A DNA stretch of 64,000 bases from Haliclona indistincta (taxonomy: Eukaryota; Porifera; Demospongiae; Haplosclerida; Chalinidae), in the NCBI GenBank assembly GCA_964017065.1, contig OZ024785.1, forward strand, positions 3,491,142 through 3,555,141. Reading direction: 5' to 3'. Below, one piece after another: positions 1-12,568 of this stretch. A model generated the notes under the pieces. The model did not search any database. It saw nothing but the letters and a program-made list of their open reading frames with translations, and was not told the DNA's origin. The position numbers and the translations under genes were made by a program. Each line of letters starts with the position of its first letter. Positions within the stretch are counted from its first letter, which is position 1.

Positions 1-367
1 CTGTGCTGCTTTGTGGATCATTGTTTATTGTTAGCGCTGCTTGTGATACTGATTGTGGTCTTCACTACTATAGTGTGTGCTGCACGTGCTGTTACTATTA
101 GAAGAAATCAACACATTATAGGTATCTAATGAATAAGTATTTAATTATCGCATTAAATAATTTCTAGCTGCAGGTGTTAGTGATCATGTTCCAGTTGATG
201 ATAATCCTGCTTACATCACAATGAAGAGGATCACCTTGAACAAGAACACTGCTTATGAGACTGTTAATATGAAAGACTGTCATTATGAGACTGTCACTGT
301 AGCTACCGGTGACTATGAGACTATCAACACTAGTGCTTACGAGAATGTTAACATTACTATTATATAG
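1..367 (+). CDS. Receptor R1, 3' end only (transmembrane exon and type A tail)
   Basis: The window opens inside this gene. The exon to 121 is open from base 1 and encodes the helix LLALLVILIVVFTTIVCAA followed by the basic stop-transfer RRNQ. A phase-1 intron (122-173) leads to the tail exon 174-367, ending in TAG. The tail carries NPAY/YITM, TAYETV, HYETV, DYETI and AYENV. The downstream flank (about 400-520) resembles those of R7, R8 and R10. Oddity: bases 1-30 match what is intron in R7 and R8 (about 47160-47190 and 51280-51300) and run straight into the middle of the helix exon. The usual acceptor and the first codons (DISISVIIVG in R8) are therefore missing, which suggests a deletion between two similar TGGA(C/T)CATTGTT stretches. 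Whether a functional transcript remains is unknown. Confidence 0.7.
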
Positions 368-919
368 TTGAGAGTTCTGGCTTATTAATTTTTATATAAA
401 GATTTTGGATCATTCACTGAATTTCGTCTCCAAAAATTAAGTAACTCAACACTGATATACTAGCATTATGATTTGGTTGTTGTTTCATGATAACAGGGAG
501 CTGTTATACTGAACAACAGAAGTGACTCAATAATGGTTACACCTAATTCAGATGACACTGCTACACGATTATTCACTCCACTTCCTGTTATTAACAGATC
601 AATACCTAGTCAACCTTCTATAACAGGCATGTCTATGTGCATGCAATCATTCATGCTTGCTCGTGAGTGGGCGTGGTATCTTAATTATGTTTTAATTGTG
701 CGCTCACGTGAATTACTATCGTTCCATATCCATATATGGCACTCTAACCTCGCCCTCCTAGCCCTGTAGCCCACCCACCTGCAAGTCACCTGCCTGCCAA
801 GTAGCCGCGCCGCCTTTCGCTATCTGTTGTTGAAGTTGCGCAACGTTCCATCCACGCGTATATATGAGTCTGTTTTGGATATGATATAGCTATAAATGCT
901 GATGTGATTATTGAAGATT
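368..919. other. Intergenic spacer between R1 and R2
   Basis: The first 150 bases are the conserved 3' flank shared with the other type A genes. The short open frame around 533-769 has no recognisable domain and no signal sequence, and I do not regard it as a gene. No promoter motif could be assigned. Confidence 0.5.
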
Positions 920-3900
920 ATGGAAGTGAACATCTTAGCCGTGACCATCATTTTGTTCACCGCCAGTGCTGCTGCCTGTACGTATATTTACAGTGATGGA
1001 CTGAAGTGTCTCTTTTTTACTCATTGTTTTATTCTATAGCACTCACAGAGGGTCCAGTGTCAGTGAGTGTACTGGTTGGAGAGAATGCTCTGTTCCACTG
1101 TAATGGTAGTGGTAACGTTTTAGCATGGATTGTAGATGGACTGTATTTAACTGAAGCACCTATCAAACAACGAGGAATCTCTACTGTTTCATCATCATCA
1201 TCAGGCACTCTACAGTCCACTCTCACTGTACCAGCAACACTAGTGAACAATGGCACTACTGTACAGTGCGTGATCTATCCTGGTGAGGTGACCAGCAACA
1301 ATGCTACACTGACTGTTCTCCCTATACCTGGTGAGCTGTACAGGACTAATTTACTGATAACATAATTGCAAGAGTATATAATATAGAGAGAGTATCGAAC
1401 GCCGTATTGCTCCATACAAACACTGTCTGTAAAGTAACGTGACACGCACGTGAGAATGTGACGAAGACTGATATCGGCCCACCTAGTCGTGACGCATTTC
1501 TCGCTCGCGCGACAACTCGAGTGAACAACAAACAGTGCTTACAGCTAACTACGAGAAATGGACCCTATCTGTATGTGGAAGGCGCTGTTAAAATGTTAGT
1601 TTGATGTGTTTTCTATTCATCCTGACGGTCCTGGTCCGGCAAACTCGTCTGATAGTATACTCTTCGATGATTGGCGCAAGCCATCGCTTTTACTAGCTGG
1701 AATGTTGGCAATAACCGTTCGTCGCTTACAATCAGCTACTGTTCCTCGATAAGAGCAGCTGCAGTCGCCAGTAAAAGTGCTGTTTACTCGATCACATAGT
1801 CCTAGGAGGCGTGACCGCAATCGCGCGAATATAAACGCTGCGTCACAACACGTAAAATGTCTCACGTGCGTGTCACGTTACTTTACAGACAGTGTTTGTA
1901 TGGACCCATACGGCGTTCGATACTCTCTCTATATTATATACTCTTGATAATTGTTATCATATATTGTACAGGTATTGGACAGGTTCGTAATGTCAGGTTC
2001 ACTTCATCACTCAGTGACGTACAGTGGGATCCTCCATTGACTGCTCTGAGTGGTCTCATGTATGAAGTTACAACTATGAACACTAACACTGGTCAAATTG
2101 TTGTCAATGAAACTACTAACAACACCTTCTGTCCTCTACCTGAACTAGAGAATTGTCAGCACTATATTGTTAATGTGACAGCATTCTCATCTCAGCAACA
2201 AGGTGATAGTGTGGTTGCTGGATTGAGTCTACCAGGAAGTGAGTGTGTTGATTGAACAGTGCGAGTTGATACTGATTTTCATTTTATAGATAACTATCGA
2301 TTTAAAACTATATTGTCACAAGAACTTGTCTTCAGAGATCCTTCAATTATAGAATTCCATGTGACACTACGCGTAATAGTATGTTAGATCCAGAAATTGT
2401 AACTATTAAATTAATATTATTCTTTTTCCAGGTATCAGGTGTGCCATGTCCTGATCAGAGACTAACAGCTCAGTCGTACCCTCAATCCAACACATCTGAT
2501 ATCACTAACCATCCTGAGCTAGTGATAATGAGCAGTGGAGATATTGTATACTCCATCACTACTGGTATTGAGAGGAAGCAACACTACACAGCTACTATTA
2601 GCCTCATTGGTAATGAAACGATTGTACAGGAGTTGCCTTTAACATTCAGTGAGTTAGTCATATGTTACGATACTATTAATATTTTTGACGGTGATAATCA
2701 CAACACACAGGTACATTTGATGTTCAAGACTGTGATGTATCCAGTGACCAGCACACTAGCTCCATACTAGTGGAGTGTACATTTGCCATCAATTCAACAG
2801 CACCAGGGATTGTAGTGATACAAGATGACCAGAGCCAATATACCACCAACAAGACACTGCAGAGACTGCTGCAGGATAGTGATAAAGGATCTGTCAACAT
2901 TACTGGTCTACCAGCAGGAGAGTATAGTGTGAGAGTGTATGACAACAGTCCAGCTACTGACAGCACTAGTGCTGCATATCAGCATTCTCAGTTAATACAC
3001 ATTATGGAACTACCTAGTCCTTATTCTTCAAGCATCATTTCATCTATCATACTTCCATCAGGTATGTACAGCTACTTAACTAATGAGTTTAATCATTGTT
3101 GTTATTTCAGTAACTTCTGTAACCTATTTGACGCCTTCGAGTTCCTTATTGCTTAGCCACACTAGTGTCACTCCTAGTGTGTTGCTTGAATCTACAACAG
3201 GTAGCTTTTGTTATAGCAAGATTATACATAATTCATTTATTGTGTGTTTGTTTATTCTCAGCCCCCATTGCTGCTTTTGTTGGAGTTGCCGTGGGTGTTG
3301 CAATAGTTACTTTCATCATTGTCCTTGTGGTGGTGATGGCGGCTGTTTTCTTTATTATGATGCGTGCACACAAGAAGACAAGACTAAGTAATTTAGAAAA
3401 TTATTTTGCGACACTGCTCATTTTTGTTGTTACAGTTTCGGTTCAGACTATAAACTGGACTAAGGAAGAAGAAAATAGGTTTGTCATGTGTTCAGTTATA
3501 GTGAGCTAGCTGTCATTGTGTGTGCCTCTTTCTTTGTAGATACCAAGAACTCAACTTTAATCATAATGTAAGAGAATAATTTTTTATAAGTAATAATAGT
3601 TGAATGTGTTCTAAATAAAAGCTGGAGTGTCCATTTCCTAAGCAAATTTTTTAGGAGGGCGTCCATTCTCAAATCTAAATGGGCATTTATTATTTTACTC
3701 ATGTGATTTAAGGGAGGTGTCTATTTAAGGAGGGTTTTTATTTGAGGATTTACTGGAAAGCAACCTGGTTGCCATTATAGTTAGGCAGTAATTACTAGAG
3801 AATTTGGAGTTGTAGAATTCATGGTATTGCATCATGAATATTATTTTGTGAGGTCATGTGTACACAATTGCAACTAACAGTCAATGAATAGTCCCTACTG

Positions 3901-5096
3901 GGAATTATGATCATTGTAGGGTATAATTTTGGTTATTACTTTTTTATCAACTTTTACTGTTATGTTCAAGGGCAGGGTGGCATTTGCCCCTTTTTGTCAA
4001 CCATAGATGAACCTTAGATTAATTTTTGTCATTCATGCAATGTGTGACCACGTGGTTGATCTAGTACAAACCACATGTAAATTGTAAACACAAAAATCCT
4101 GCCAAGTCACTGCGTGATATAGGTTCCTGTCACAAGGGATGCTACTCCATATGATATTTCTGCCTCACTGACTGTAAGTCAATGTGACACTGCTGCATTA
4201 GTGAGCATACCATTCTCTGTATGGCTAGGTACAGGATGACAAATCAACCAAGCAAGGACCAGTCTATGCTGATCTCCATCACTCTACTAATCCACCAGCT
4301 CCTCCTCTACCTGTTGAACCAGTACAATATGCTACTGTCAAGAAACAAACTGACAACACTGAGACTACACAGTTTGAGGGCAAGGTCAGTATGTTGTCAT
4401 TTTGTGTCTTTATAGTGTGTTTACAATCTTATGTGCAGGGGTTGCACTATGCTCAAGTACAGCACTCTACTACTGGTCGACCAGCTGCTCCTATATCAGT
4501 CAAACCAGTACAATATGCTACTGTCAAGAACGACAAGAAGCCTGAACCAGTTCAAACACCATCTGGAGATGTGAGTTTAACTGATAAATTCAGTTTGCCT
4601 ATGTTGAAGATTTTGTTGCTATAGCGCCATCTGACTCATCACAACATGTTTATTCTCGTATGTTTGTCATTTCGTACATGGTCTATTAAGAGTATGCACA
4701 CTCTAGCATAATGTTTTGGTAATGTTGCTTTAAGTTATGGTCATCCCCTACTCATGTGTACTCATGTGTGCTACTGCTAGACATGCCCGCAGCTCTTGTG
4801 TGCAATCATGAATACCCCTAGTGAGAATAACTTTTCTATAGTGTGATCCAGACTACAAAGACGCATTGTCTCCTACGTCAGAGTCATCTGGTTTCTTCTC
4901 AAGAAGTTCTACTGACAATTCAGAAATTGCCGAAAAATCAGGTTCTCTTCCATCACTATCTGACCAGACCCATACAGATGGTGAATACACAATACTGTAC
5001 AGGGTTTTACACAGGACTTTTTGCCAGGGGGAACACAATAGCAGAGGGTCTGTGGGGTGCAGTCCCCCAGACGCTGACGGGTATATACACTATTAA
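920..5096 (+). CDS. Receptor R2: intact Ig/FN3-like type-I receptor with multi-ITIM tail (type B)
   Basis: I predict 13 exons: 920-977, 1040-1330, 1972-2238, 2290-2372, 2432-2648, 2711-3061, 3111-3200, 3262-3387, 3436-3478, 3540-3567, 4235-4384, 4439-4570 and 4842-5096. All junctions are GT-AG and in phase, giving about 696 residues with no stop. Order: signal peptide (1-19), V-set-like Ig (about 20-116; FHC, core Trp in AWIVDG, VQC), FN3-like 1 (117-205), FN3-like 2 (206-305), glycosylated beta module (306-422), Ser/Thr stalk (423-452), and a helix in 453-494 followed by HKKTR. The tail has YQEL, VYADL, VQYATV, LHYAQV, VQYATV and EYTIL plus a Pro-rich stretch. VxYxxV and LxYxxV match the ITIM consensus that recruits SH2-domain phosphatases in vertebrates, so an inhibitory role is plausible but inferred. 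A 578-bp MITE sits in intron 2. Exon boundaries come from paralogue comparison. Confidence 0.75.
1369..1946. mobile_element. MITE in R2 intron 2, long TIRs, 7-bp TSD
   Basis: Inverted arms of about 95 bp start CAAGAGTATATAATATAGAG and end with the reverse complement. The element is flanked by the direct repeat ATAATTG at 1362-1368 and 1947-1953. The same intron is only about 57 bp in R3 and R8, which marks the insertion cleanly. No transposase is present. Confidence 0.85.
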
Positions 5097-6088
5097 ACAA
5101 CTTTCATTGCCATTTTATTGATAGTTAGATACACAATTTATGAATGAGTTATAGCCACAATAATTAGGGTGTAATCCAGCCGGTGTAATCATTATAATTT
5201 TGGTAAACTTCCAAGGGGAAATTGGTTCCAGGGGGAATCCCAGGGCACCCCTATGTATGAAACCCTTATATCATCGAATAGTACCTGCACTAAAATTTCA
5301 TGTTAAAATAGTACCACCATAGACTCCATATAGTACCAGTGGTGTATTTGGTTGAGTAGTGAAGTTTTTGAGATAAAAAACCAGTTATAGCCTTTTTACT
5401 CTTTTTCCCATCAGTACCACACCTGTGAATTATTTGAGGATATACAGTAGTTTGTTCAATTCATTTGTAACAGATGGAATCATTGTGTAGTGCATTCATA
5501 AAGGATTTTTCTAAACATAATTACAACATAGTTACTAATGGTATTCCCCTGATTAACTGCTTTGTCATGATGTTCAGAGCTTGTTGTAACAATTGCTTCA
5601 TCACATCTTTAGATTGCAGTGGTCTACAGTCAGTGGAGAGTGTCCCTTCTAATCATGGTGAGCTATGATGCTGCACTGATATTATCATAGTTATCATGTT
5701 ATCTCTCATGTACAGTAAACCAGTCCGATTGTTTCGTGTCTTCCAATGGTCTCGTATCATGTAATGTACCTGATCATGAAAACAGTGACAAATTCAAACT
5801 GCAACACTTTCATTATCATTCAGAAAACCTTTAATTACTTGAGATACTATCGACATAATAATTATATCTGTGTTAAATTGATTGCTTGGTATGATATTCT
5901 TACATAGCTGTACATCATTATTTTTATAATCTGTAAGTCATTTAGTACATGTACCACTGTGCTTCAATTTATTAGAAATGCTAACTGATTTATCATAATA
6001 GTCTAGTAACCTAATGCATGTGGGATTATGTACATAAGTATAGTGAGCTGATAGTGCTTTGAATTCTAGAAAGACCTGCTATGGCTTA

Positions 6089-6243
6089 CAGTGGAACCTC
6101 TCAAAGGCGGACACCCAACAAATTTGTCCACAGAGGGTGTCCTCTGGTCAGGGGGTTATTATACATTATGTGGGTTATATTTGGGATTCAGTAAGTGTCC
6201 ATTATAGAGGGATGAGGGGTCTCCTCTAAGAGGGGTTCCACTG
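6089..6243. mobile_element. Small TA-flanked MITE (Tc1/mariner-like)
   Basis: It begins CAGTGGAACCTCT and ends GGGGTTCCACTG, with TA on both sides (6087-6088, 6244-6245). The 155-bp length, CAGT terminus and TA duplication fit a non-autonomous Tc1/mariner derivative. Confidence 0.7.
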
Positions 6244-6292
6244 TATGTCTTTGTAACAGTGTGTACATATGAGTCGGCAGCCATTGTCGTAC

Positions 6293-6660
6293 CCCCCAGG
6301 TACAAAAGATATATATGTTACATACGTATATAACATATATTTACTCACAGAAATTGCATATATGTGATATATGTTTTATATATATGTAATTTGTTGGTAT
6401 TTGGCCCAACACAAACCTATGTATACATATATGTACATGTATGTGCATATATTCCGCACATATGCTGCATATGTTGTACACATACTACTGGTTCTAGATT
6501 ACACATGTGTTCCATATATGTACATTTATGTGATACATATTCTTACATATTCTACAACATAGGTATTACACTGTTCCGAAATTGCTTTTGCATATATGTA
6601 ACAGCTATGATAATTATATGTAATTTGTGGTCTTTGAAAAAAAAGATAAATGTGGTACAA
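6293..6660. repeat. TATATG/ACATAT low-complexity tract
   Basis: Imperfect alternation of TATATG, ACATAT and TACATG words. Open frames across it are Tyr/Cys/Ile-rich by composition only and are not treated as genes. Confidence 0.5.
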
Positions 6661-7381
6661 TTATGAGTCTGTCATGAAAAATTATGCTAAATTGTGAATA
6701 GTACAAAATAAATGTCACGAGCTGTATAGAATGTTCATCAAGTCTTTACCAGAGTATATAGCTGCATGTATAGAAGATGGACAAAATAATGTGTAAGCAG
6801 TGTCATGCAGGGTCACTGTACCTCAGTCATCTTCTTCTCCAAAAGTCCACAGATTTGTATTTCAGTTCTCTCTCTCTCCACTTCAGTAACTATAATGTTC
6901 CTGTACGTTGACAGAGTGTTGAATATCATAGTTACATAGTAAATAGTCAATATACCTTCAGAACAGACATCCATCAGCAGCTAGATTACTTCTATTATAC
7001 TGACAATATTTTCACAAAAATAGCTACAGAAGGTAAACACAATGATCATATCACAAGCTAACTCACAAAGCAACACGTGCCTTACTCTAGCTGTCATTCT
7101 GCCTGTTACTTCAGTTTTGTGTGGGCACACAGAAAGGTGAGCTATAAACTAGCAATGCATCTCGCTATTGAACATGTGAAAGTTAATAGCACTTGACATA
7201 TGGAGTAATTTGTTCACCTTAATGACGATCCGGATCTATAGACTTCTTAAAAGACAAAAAAAAAACATTTGTTTTTTTCGAGCTTGCCTATAATAATGTC
7301 ATTAATTTTACAAGTAAAGTAAATAAGTTTTAATGAAAAACTGAAAAGTGTAGGGATGACGCATGTAAAAGTAAAAGTCTC

Positions 7382-8190
7382 AAGTAGTGCCTCATGCCCA
7401 GTAACTGATACAGGAAATCAACCCACACCAGCTATGAACAATTCTATTCAGACAGCTTCCTCAAATGTAGCTCCTTAATAGACAGTAACCACAGAGGACA
7501 CAAGTATGCTCATACTGTCACCTTTAGCTGAATCATTAACAATCTATAGCAAATGTTGTCACGGATAGTGTTCCTAGTGCAGTGCCTCCTCCAGTAACCA
7601 CTAAATAGGAACAACCTACTCCAGTAGTAGATTAACCAATTCACAAACTACACTAGATAAATCTACAGTTCACAATCAAAATCACCATTGCCATCACCAT
7701 CACCATCACAATCACCTCCAACATCTGAGCTATCCTACACAAAAAACCACTTACACTACTTGACTAGCTGACATAAATTATTCTATGTGCCTTCTCCTCA
7801 ACTGTCCTCTCCATCTTGTCCCAAGCCAGTACATCCTGTTCCAGAATCATCAACTACAGCTAACTCATTGGATCAACTAATAGTAAGCAGTGTGTGTGCA
7901 CTGTTTGTGAGTATGTTTTTGTGCGTGAGTGCATGGGTGTGTCACTGTGTGAGTGTAGAAATGATTAATTTTATCTTTTTAACACCATCATCTGATGCAG
8001 CTGAAAAGGTAAGGCTTTGCATCAATAACAACACTACTTTGTACATGTGATGTTACAGTCTTGATTTATTGTGCTGCTGTATAATAGTAGTATTTCTCTT
8101 CTACACGTTCAGGATGAAGAGTCTTATCTTACTACTATGGGAAAGGAAGTGTCTAAGAAATCCAAGTCTCAACCATACTTTGTCAAATAG
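7382..8190 (+). pseudogene. Decayed type C cytoplasmic-tail exons
   Basis: Remnants of a Pro/Ser-rich tail cassette, best seen intact at 48.1-48.8 kb. A PSPQLSSP exon lies at about 7787-7890, where the paralogue's acceptor AG reads TG. A short SSDAAEK exon lies near 7985-8008. The terminal exon 8113-8190 encodes DEESYLTTMGKEVSKK and ends PYFVK-stop. The upstream exons (about 7400-7700) carry several stops. There is no ectodomain or membrane helix, so these are orphaned exons either of R2 or of a lost receptor. The next signal peptide begins only 220 bases downstream. Confidence 0.6.
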
Positions 8191-8409
8191 AATGTTTCAA
8201 AATAGAATTCACCATAATACATGTACAGGATTTATTTATTGTTATCAACCAGATATTAACATAGCTCATGATCTATGGTTCATGTAATCTACAGTTAGGA
8301 AAACAGTTATGTTTACTTAGCTCAATACGTAGGAGGATAAGGGACAAGCCCCTCCTCCTCTGTGTTTGTACATGTGTGAATTTTTCTTGAACTCAAGGTG
8401 GCAGCAGCC

Positions 8410-11400
8410 ATGTATACGATGTTTCTCCGCTTCTTGTTCATGAGTATAACTACTAGCCATAGTTCAGCTGCTGCTGGTAATTATTATTATAGTCATGGAG
8501 CAAGACAAGGTCTGTAATTTCATTCTCTAGCACTCACAGATGGTCCAGTGTCAGTGAGTGCACTGGTTGGAGAGAATGCTCTGTTCCACTGTAATGGTAG
8601 TGGAGTGGTCATGCAGTGGATTGCAGATGGATTGTATGTAACAGGAGCAGATCCTGTCATTGTGGATCGAAGAATCGTTGCTGTTTCATTAATATCATTA
8701 GGCACTGTACAGTCCACTCTCACTGTACCAGCAACACTAGTGAACAATGGCACTACTGTACAGTGTGTGCTCTATCCTGATGAGGTGACCAGCAACACTG
8801 CTACCCTGACTGTTCTCCCTATACCTGGTGAGCTGTACAGGACTAATGTACTGATAACATATCATACTATCCTATATTGTACAGGTATTGGACAGGTTCG
8901 TAATGTCAGGTTCACTTCATCACTCAGTGACGTACAATGGGATCCTCCATTGACTGCACCGAATGGTCTCATGTATAAGGTCACTACGATGAACATGAAC
9001 ACTGGTCAAATTGTTGTCAATGAAACAACTAACAACACTTTCTGTCCTCTACTAGTGAGGCAGCAGAGCAGAACAATCGTGCATTTTGTGATAAAAGCAT
9101 CAAATTTGGTACAGTGGTAGATAATAGCACTATAATGAAATACAGATATTGAGCCACTGCAGAATTTTCGGTTTAAGTATAAAATTCACTAAATAATATC
9201 TGCAATAATAATTATGCGCATAATCAAATAAAAACATTTTACTACATTGGATAATATAAAAAGTTGATTCGAATGATAAAAATAAATACAAAAAATGATA
9301 TACTAGCTAATCATGAGACTTAATAATAGCAGTACAAGCCCCAAAACAAAATATTCTATAATGAGATTCATAGATTTTTAATTTTGAAAGCATGTTACCT
9401 TTACATGCAAGCAATGTGTGCTTGCAAGTTGATTAACTTTGTTGCAATTACATCACTTTACACTGCTTTGTGTATGATAGAAGCAGCTTGAAGCTTTTGG
9501 TTCATGTTTGCATTCTGTTTTTATCACTGAGAAACATGTTCAAGAAAGTAAATAATTTTTTTAGTCTACCCATTTTTTTCCTATAACCTGTTGATAATGC
9601 ATTTGATGATGTGCTTGACTACCTCTTTGCACATTAATTTTATTTTAATGACCAAGAAGGGAGTTGTCAAAATCTCTTGCAACAACTTTAAATCTACCAA
9701 TACGTTAGCACAAATTGCAGTCGCAGTTCATTGCAGTTGCAATTGTGGCCACAATTCATTTCACAATTCATAGCCTTGGTGTGTTATGGAGGGTTAACAT
9801 ACAATCAATGCTTCTAAAAAGCAAATTAATTTGATAATGAAACTTGAGTTCAGTTTAGATGGTAGCTCATCTGGTCACCCTTGGGCCAGTAAAGTTGGAT
9901 GGTTTGATTTAGGCAAACTTAAGCAGGTGGCTGTATTACAAGATGTGAAACTCATTGCAGTTGAGACTATAGCATGTGGCCGTCTTAGAGAGGTGACCAT
10001 TGACAGTTGCAAGTAGCTCAGCCAGGTTTCAAGGTTCTGTCAAATTGTCAATTTTGTACTGAACATTAATACCTGCTTTAAAATCAAGCTACACTCCATG
10101 CACTGCATCTGCTAGTATAATAATACAGTTAAAATTATTAGAGCTACATTGATATTTTGCATGTCATTGAGCTAAGTGACATAAAACTTTGATTTGAATA
10201 TGTAATATTAAGGACTGCTAGTACTGCTAAATGTAACTGAAGGCGGTATTGTCAGAGAGGGATTTGACAATTGTATTACACAAAGTGCTTGATGTATGAT
10301 GCCACTATCTGTATCTTGCCATGGCTTCCAATTAAAATGACTATATCTGTTGTTGGCTCTTACTTTAGCTGTATGCTAACACGTTCAAATTGTCATGTAA
10401 AAAAACTTACTCAAAATTGTCCATTTATTATAAAATTCAGACTGTCTCTACTGCAGAATAATTCTAAACTCTTTGAGTATCAAGGGTAAGAAGATCACTG
10501 CTTTATATAAGCGAATTAGCTATACCAGAATTAATGATAACCAAATGAAATGAATTATTCATGAGACATTAAGTAATTAACTTTTCTTTTCTTATTTCTG
10601 TTGAGGTAGTAGTGCACAATTACAAACATCATCAATGCATTTAGTGATTCCAATTCTTCCATAAATGTGAAGTTTTGCATTTTGGATTGTGGAAAATTTT
10701 TAAAAATTATGACGGACATAATTAACAATTAATTAACATTTAAAAGACCAAGGGTTAAAATTATGATGTGGCTCAATATCCAAATCTTTTTGTAACACCT
10801 TTAGTAACATGTATAGCAAGTTTGGTGCTTTTATCACAAAATGCATAATACTTGTGGAATTTTAAACTGTGCTGCCTCACTATACCTCCTCTTCAGTTGT
10901 GTCAGAATTATATTGTTAATGTGACAGCATTCTCATCTCAGCAACAAGGTGATAGTGTGGTTACTGATCTGAGACTACCAGGAAGTGAGTGTGTTGGTGG
11001 TTGGTTGAACAGTGTGAATTGATACTGATTTTTATAGATAACTATCGATTCAAAACTATATTGTCACAAGAGCTTGTCTTCAGAGAACCTTCTATTGTAG
11101 AATTCCTTGTCACACTATGTGTAATAGTATGTTAGATCCAGCATTTGTAACTTAATATTATTCTTTTCCAGGTATCAGGTGTGCCATGTCCTGATCAGAG
11201 ACTAACAGCTCAGACGTACCCTCAATCCAACACATCTGACATCACTAACCATCCTGAGCTAGTGATAATGAGCAGTGGAGATATTGTATACTCCATCACT
11301 ACTGGTATTGAGAGGAAGCAACACTACACAGCTACTATCAGCCTCGTTAGTACTGAAGGGACTGTACAAGAGTTGAATATAACATTTAGTGAGTTTTACA

Positions 11401-12328
11401 CGCGTTGCTATTTTGGTGTGGCGAACACTACACAGGTACGTTTGCTGTTCAATACTGTGATGTATCCAGTGACCAGCACACTAGCTCCATACTAGTGGAG
11501 TGCACATTTGCCATCAATTCAACAGCACCAGGGATTGTAGTGATACAAGATGACCAGAGTCAATATACCATCAACAAGACACTGCAGAGACTGCTGCAGG
11601 ATAGTGATAAAGGATCTGTCAACATTACTGGTCTACCAGCAGGAGAGTATAGTGTGAGAGTGTATGACAACAGTCCAGCTACTGACAGCACTAGTGCTGC
11701 ATATCAGCATTCTCAGTTAATACACATTATGGAACTACATCAGCCTTCACCTACTCTATCAATTTCTGTTATTGTTTCAGGTACAATGTATTGTAGTATT
11801 TGTACTGCATTGTTTATACTTTTTTCTAGAAACATTCATTGCTGAGAGCTTCCTTGTGCATACCACAGTGCACAACAGTGCAACTCCTCTCCCAATGCCT
11901 GCTCCATCATGTATGTATAACATTAGCTAGGTCACATGTGATTTATTATTGCACCTATGTACAGATAGTTTCTCTATCATTGCTGCTGTAACTACTACTG
12001 GACTACTGTTGCTACTAGTGATACCGATTGTGGTCACTACTAGTATAGTGTGTGCAGCACGAGTTGCAATGAGACGAAAACAACACAACAGAGGTCTGGT
12101 AATGATGATTGTTATTGTATCATACATAAAATTATTTCTGGTGTTATTGATCATGTACCAGTTGATGATAATCTTGCTTACATCACAATGAAGAGGATCA
12201 CCTTGAACAAGAACACTGCTTATGAGACTGTTAATATGAGAGACTGTCATTATGAGAGTGTTAATACAAGTCATTATGAAAATGTCAAGCAAGCAGGGTC
12301 CAGCTACTGTAAACAGACCAAAATATAA
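8410..12328 (+). pseudogene. Receptor R3: Ig/FN3-like receptor interrupted by a transposon
   Basis: Exons match R2 and R7: signal 8410-8476, Ig 8531-8827 (FHC, MQWIADG, VQC), FN3-1 from 8885 to about 10984 with the element 9053-10882 inside it, FN3-2 11038-11120 and 11172-11388, beta module 11436-11780, stalk about 11831-11911, helix about 11967-12095 (GLLLLLVIPIVVTTSIVCAA) and tail to 12328. The tail has YITM, TAYETV, HYESV and HYENV, but NPAY has become NLAY. Two lesions are visible. The 1.83 kb insertion adds stops to the FN3-1 exon. In addition, the tail-exon acceptor reads TTTCTG|GTGTT where the paralogues have AG|GTGTT. It is probably non-functional, or yields only a truncated secreted Ig protein. 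Confidence 0.72.
9053..10882. mobile_element. 1.83-kb non-autonomous DNA transposon inside an R3 exon
   Basis: It starts TAGTGAGGCAGCA and ends TGCTGCCTCACTA. A second matching stretch, GCATTTTGTGATAAAAGCA, lies just inside both ends. It is flanked by the 3-bp repeat TAC (9050-9052, 10883-10885), and removing it reconnects the FN3 exon exactly as in R8. Inside it is AT-rich, with no open frame longer than 72 codons and no recognisable transposase. Superfamily not assigned. Confidence 0.82.
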
Positions 12329-12568
12329 AGATTTGATCTATAATATCATTTGTTGTGCTTGATATGCACAAAATTGTCATAGAATTATATGTCAATTGTG
12401 ATATTCACAATGCGTGGGCGAATAGCTCATGAGTAAAAGTAATTATGGTCACAGTTAGGAAAACAGTTATGCTTACTTAGCTCAATACCAGCCCCACCTC
12501 CATACATGCGTGTATGCTAACACCAGCACAAGCTCGACGTGTTAGAGTTTAGATTGTTGGCAGCAGCC

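Larger units (their letters stand above)
5097..7380. other. Non-coding spacer after R2
   Basis: AT-rich and without convincing exons. It contains the small MITE at 6089-6243 and a stretch of TATATG/TACATA-type low-complexity sequence at about 6300-6660. Nothing else is recognisable. Confidence 0.5.

Noticed and set aside
533..769. Open frame of 78 codons after R1
   Set aside because: No signal, domain or splice-site support, and it overlaps a repeat-like, GC-shifting spacer.
2724..2966. Minus-strand frames repeated opposite the beta-module exon (also 46632-46874)
   Set aside because: Shadow of the conserved sense exon; its recurrence only reflects exon identity.
6364..6666. Tyr/Cys/Ile-rich frame of 100 codons
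   Set aside because: Product of the TATATG/ACATAT low-complexity tract.
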